Source of the DNA: an uncultured Desulfovibrio sp. | Lineage (GTDB): Bacteria > Desulfobacterota > Desulfovibrionia > Desulfovibrionales > Desulfovibrionaceae | DNA: 14,245 nt | Assembly: GCA_900555975.1 (NCBI GenBank) | Contig: USNI01000006.1 | Span: 1 to 14,245 of the forward strand | Direction: 5' to 3' | In this document: positions 14,016 to 14,245 of the stretch, piece by piece | Position numbering within the stretch: position 1 is the stretch's first letter | How the letters are laid out: the number at the start of each line of letters is the position of its first letter | The notes under the pieces: model-generated | Databases searched by the model: none | Seen by the model: the letters and a program-made list of their open reading frames with translations, nothing else | What the model was told of the DNA's origin: nothing | Program-made: the position numbers and the translations under genes

Positions 14016-14245
14016 ATGAATGCTGAAATCATTTCGGTAGGGACCGAGCTCTTGCTTGGGCATACGATCAACACGGACGCGGCGTTTGTCGCGCGCGAGC
14101 TCTCCGCCATCGGGGTCAACCTGCTTTTTGCCTGCACCGTGGGCGATAATCCGGGGAGGCTGCGGGACGCGCTGGAAGAAGCGCTGGGCCGCAGCGATGT
14201 GGTCATTACGACGGGCGGCTTGGGCCCCACGGACGACGATCTGAC
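14016..14245 (+). CDS. cinA: CinA-family protein, 5' end only
   Basis: The first 76 codons are present; the window ends inside the gene. The protein begins MNAEIISVGTELLLGHTIN and continues with a segment ending VVITTGGLGPTDDD, both hallmarks of the MoaB/MogA-like N-terminal domain of CinA. Family members are linked to competence or DNA damage and, in many bacteria, to NMN deamidation or ADP-ribose hydrolysis in pyridine-nucleotide recycling. Whether a C-terminal deamidase domain is present cannot be seen. The start lacks a good Shine-Dalgarno sequence, but the N-terminal match is exact in position. It is preceded by a hairpin-rich gap, so it is probably not in the uraA operon. Confidence 0.92.
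   Translation, partial: MNAEIISVGTELLLGHTINTDAAFVARELSAIGVNLLFACTVGDNPGRLRDALEEALGRSDVVITTGGLGPTDDDL

Overview
The window looks like a Desulfovibrionaceae-type (Desulfovibrio/Bilophila/Mailhella-like) chromosome. This is inferred from the fairly GC-rich chromosomal half, a long HflX, and a stand-alone IMP-cyclohydrolase form of PurH; I could not test it by alignment. The window joins two unlike regions at a tRNA-Glu gene.

Left part, about 1-6388: the integrase-proximal end of an integrated mobile element inserted at the 3' end of tRNA-Glu(UUC). All its genes read leftward (minus strand), away from the tRNA. In order from the tRNA they are a P4-type tyrosine integrase, a 55-residue acidic ORF whose start overlaps the integrase stop (ATGA), a strong two-way terminator, a 329-residue protein I do not recognise, an AlpA-like winged-helix protein, a TOPRIM-primase/RecA-like helicase fusion overlapping alpA by 8 nt, and a MobV (Mob/Pre) relaxase. 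There is no coupling protein, type IV secretion gene or phage structural gene in view. The simplest reading is an integrative mobilizable element (IME) with its own replication protein that borrows a conjugation machine. The far end and second att site lie outside the window. Between the primase and relaxase genes is a 206-nt gap packed with GCGGTACA repeats in both orientations, a perfect 15-bp inverted repeat and four CGGA boxes at 10-11 bp spacing; it is the best candidate for the element's replication or transfer origin. The segment at 1-183 is AT-rich and full of dyads.

Right part, 6389-14245: housekeeping chromosome. purH (IMPCH only), hflX and tRNA-Glu follow one another on the minus strand, and a promoter for the tRNA appears to lie inside the 3' end of hflX. 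An unrecognised acidic 187-residue protein (+) converges on gdhA (-) across a two-way terminator. Divergent from gdhA are upp (uracil phosphoribosyltransferase) and uraA (uracil permease), a uracil-salvage pair: UraA imports uracil and Upp turns it into UMP. A hairpin-rich 264-nt gap then leads to the 5' end of cinA, cut by the window edge.

The most interesting parts are the repeat cluster between primase and relaxase, the repeated ATACCYACAT-like sites next to the integrase, the unknown genes of the element, and the stacked hairpins between uraA and cinA.
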